A stretch of DNA of 5,359 nt, taken from the NCBI GenBank assembly GCA_900556525.1, contig USOZ01000136.1:1-5359 (forward strand). The letters are read 5' to 3'. Positions 5,048 through 5,359 of this stretch are shown piece by piece; within the stretch, counting starts at the first letter, position 1, and every line of letters starts with the position of its first letter. Source of the DNA: an uncultured Oscillospiraceae bacterium (GTDB lineage: Bacteria; Bacillota; Clostridia; Oscillospirales; Ruminococcaceae). Position numbers and translations under genes: made by a program. A model generated the notes under the pieces. The model did no database searches, had not been told where the DNA came from, and saw only the letters and a list, made by a program, of their open reading frames with translations.

Positions 5048-5359
5048 TCAGACGGTGCCGCTTACGACAAGTGTTGTCGTTCCGGGGTCGACCGACCAAA
5101 GCCCCGTCTGCGCGTCCTGCGAATAATCCGCCGCGGGAACGGTTATCCGTCCGACGACAGTTGAGAAAACGCCCGTGGTTTCATCATAGGTGTAATCTGT
5201 GCCCGCTTCGAGAACTCTTCCGTCAAGCGTAACAACGATTTTTTTCAGAATCGGTGTGAACGTATCGGTTATCACAACGTTCGCCGCTTCGCCCGCCTCC
5301 GTGTTCCCAACATTGTCTATCACAAAGGTGTAGGCGATAACTCCGCTTTCGGTGACAGT
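5048..5359 (-). CDS. DUF11-type surface repeat protein, C-terminal end (5' end beyond window)
   Basis: The minus-strand frame is open from the window edge (5359) to TGA at 5050-5048, giving 103 residues of the C-terminus. The sequence fits the beta-sandwich repeats of DUF11 / conserved-repeat-domain proteins. It has a strand with IAYTFVIDNVGNTEAG, then VVITDTFTPILKKIVVTLDG, GTDYTYDETTGVFST, ITVPAADY and a final TTLVVSGTV. Proteins of this type are usually extracellular and contain several tandem copies. No LPxTG signal, transmembrane segment or cell-wall domain follows the repeat, so any anchoring would have to be N-terminal or non-covalent. GTG at 5323 could be read as a start, but it lies inside the domain and the frame continues upstream, so the true start is to the right of the window. 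The bidirectional hairpin at 4887-4913 is the likely terminator. Confidence 0.75.
   Translation of the reverse strand, partial: TVTESGVIAYTFVIDNVGNTEAGEAANVVITDTFTPILKKIVVTLDGRVLEAGTDYTYDETTGVFSTVVGRITVPAADYSQDAQTGLWSVDPGTTTLVVSGTV

Noticed and set aside
4937..5164. Plus-strand 75-codon frame with a hydrophobic N-terminal part
   Set aside because: It has no ribosome binding site, and more than half of it lies antisense to the DUF11 coding sequence. The hydrophobic stretch is explained by AT-rich DNA.
1..5359. A new defence, mobile or multi-gene system
   Set aside because: No nuclease, toxin, transposase, phage protein, repeat array or unusual gene cluster is visible. The genes fit ordinary metabolic, envelope and small hypothetical functions.

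Overview
The window looks like chromosomal DNA from a gut or rumen Clostridia member of the Ruminococcus / Oscillospiraceae type. This is inferred from the moderate GC content, the clostridial style of the small proteins, an RaCDP-like GH94 phosphorylase and a DUF11 surface protein. No rRNA, tRNA, CRISPR array, transposase, integrase or attachment site was seen.

Left part (1-1312, minus strand): a compact run of four small genes read leftward from a promoter near 1359-1387. In transcription order they are a small membrane-anchored hypothetical protein (1312-989), an ABM-fold putative quinol monooxygenase (947-654), a TfoX/Sxy N-terminal-domain protein (643-314) and a cysteine-rich DUF3795-like protein (324 to beyond the left edge). 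The last gene carries an in-frame TAA after codon 32, although its reading frame and family pattern continue beyond the stop. It is either a recent point-nonsense pseudogene, a split gene or a sequencing error.

Centre (1313-3986, plus strand): a 229-bp divergent intergenic region leads into the dominant gene, a 797-residue GH94 phosphorylase. It has a well-formed extended -10 promoter, a cre/LacI-type operator in the promoter spacer and a second GCGC-centred palindrome downstream of the likely transcription start. The Gln and Phe that replace the usual active-site residues match what I recall for Ruminococcus albus cellodextrin phosphorylase, so intracellular phosphorolysis of cellodextrins to glucose 1-phosphate is the best call. 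Its codon choice is strongly biased, and a strong terminator follows it.

Right part (3987-5359): a secreted lipoprotein of unknown function is followed closely by a small Cro/C1-type regulator and then by a hairpin suited to termination on both strands. A short AT-rich stretch with no gene comes next, and then the C-terminal end of a minus-strand DUF11-type surface protein that continues off the right edge.

The genes do not form one pathway. The phosphorylase looks like a monocistronic, sugar-regulated unit between a leftward small-protein operon and a lipoprotein/regulator pair. I found no convincing undescribed multi-gene system. The most useful leads are the interrupted cysteine-rich gene, the active-site signature of the phosphorylase and its two-operator promoter.
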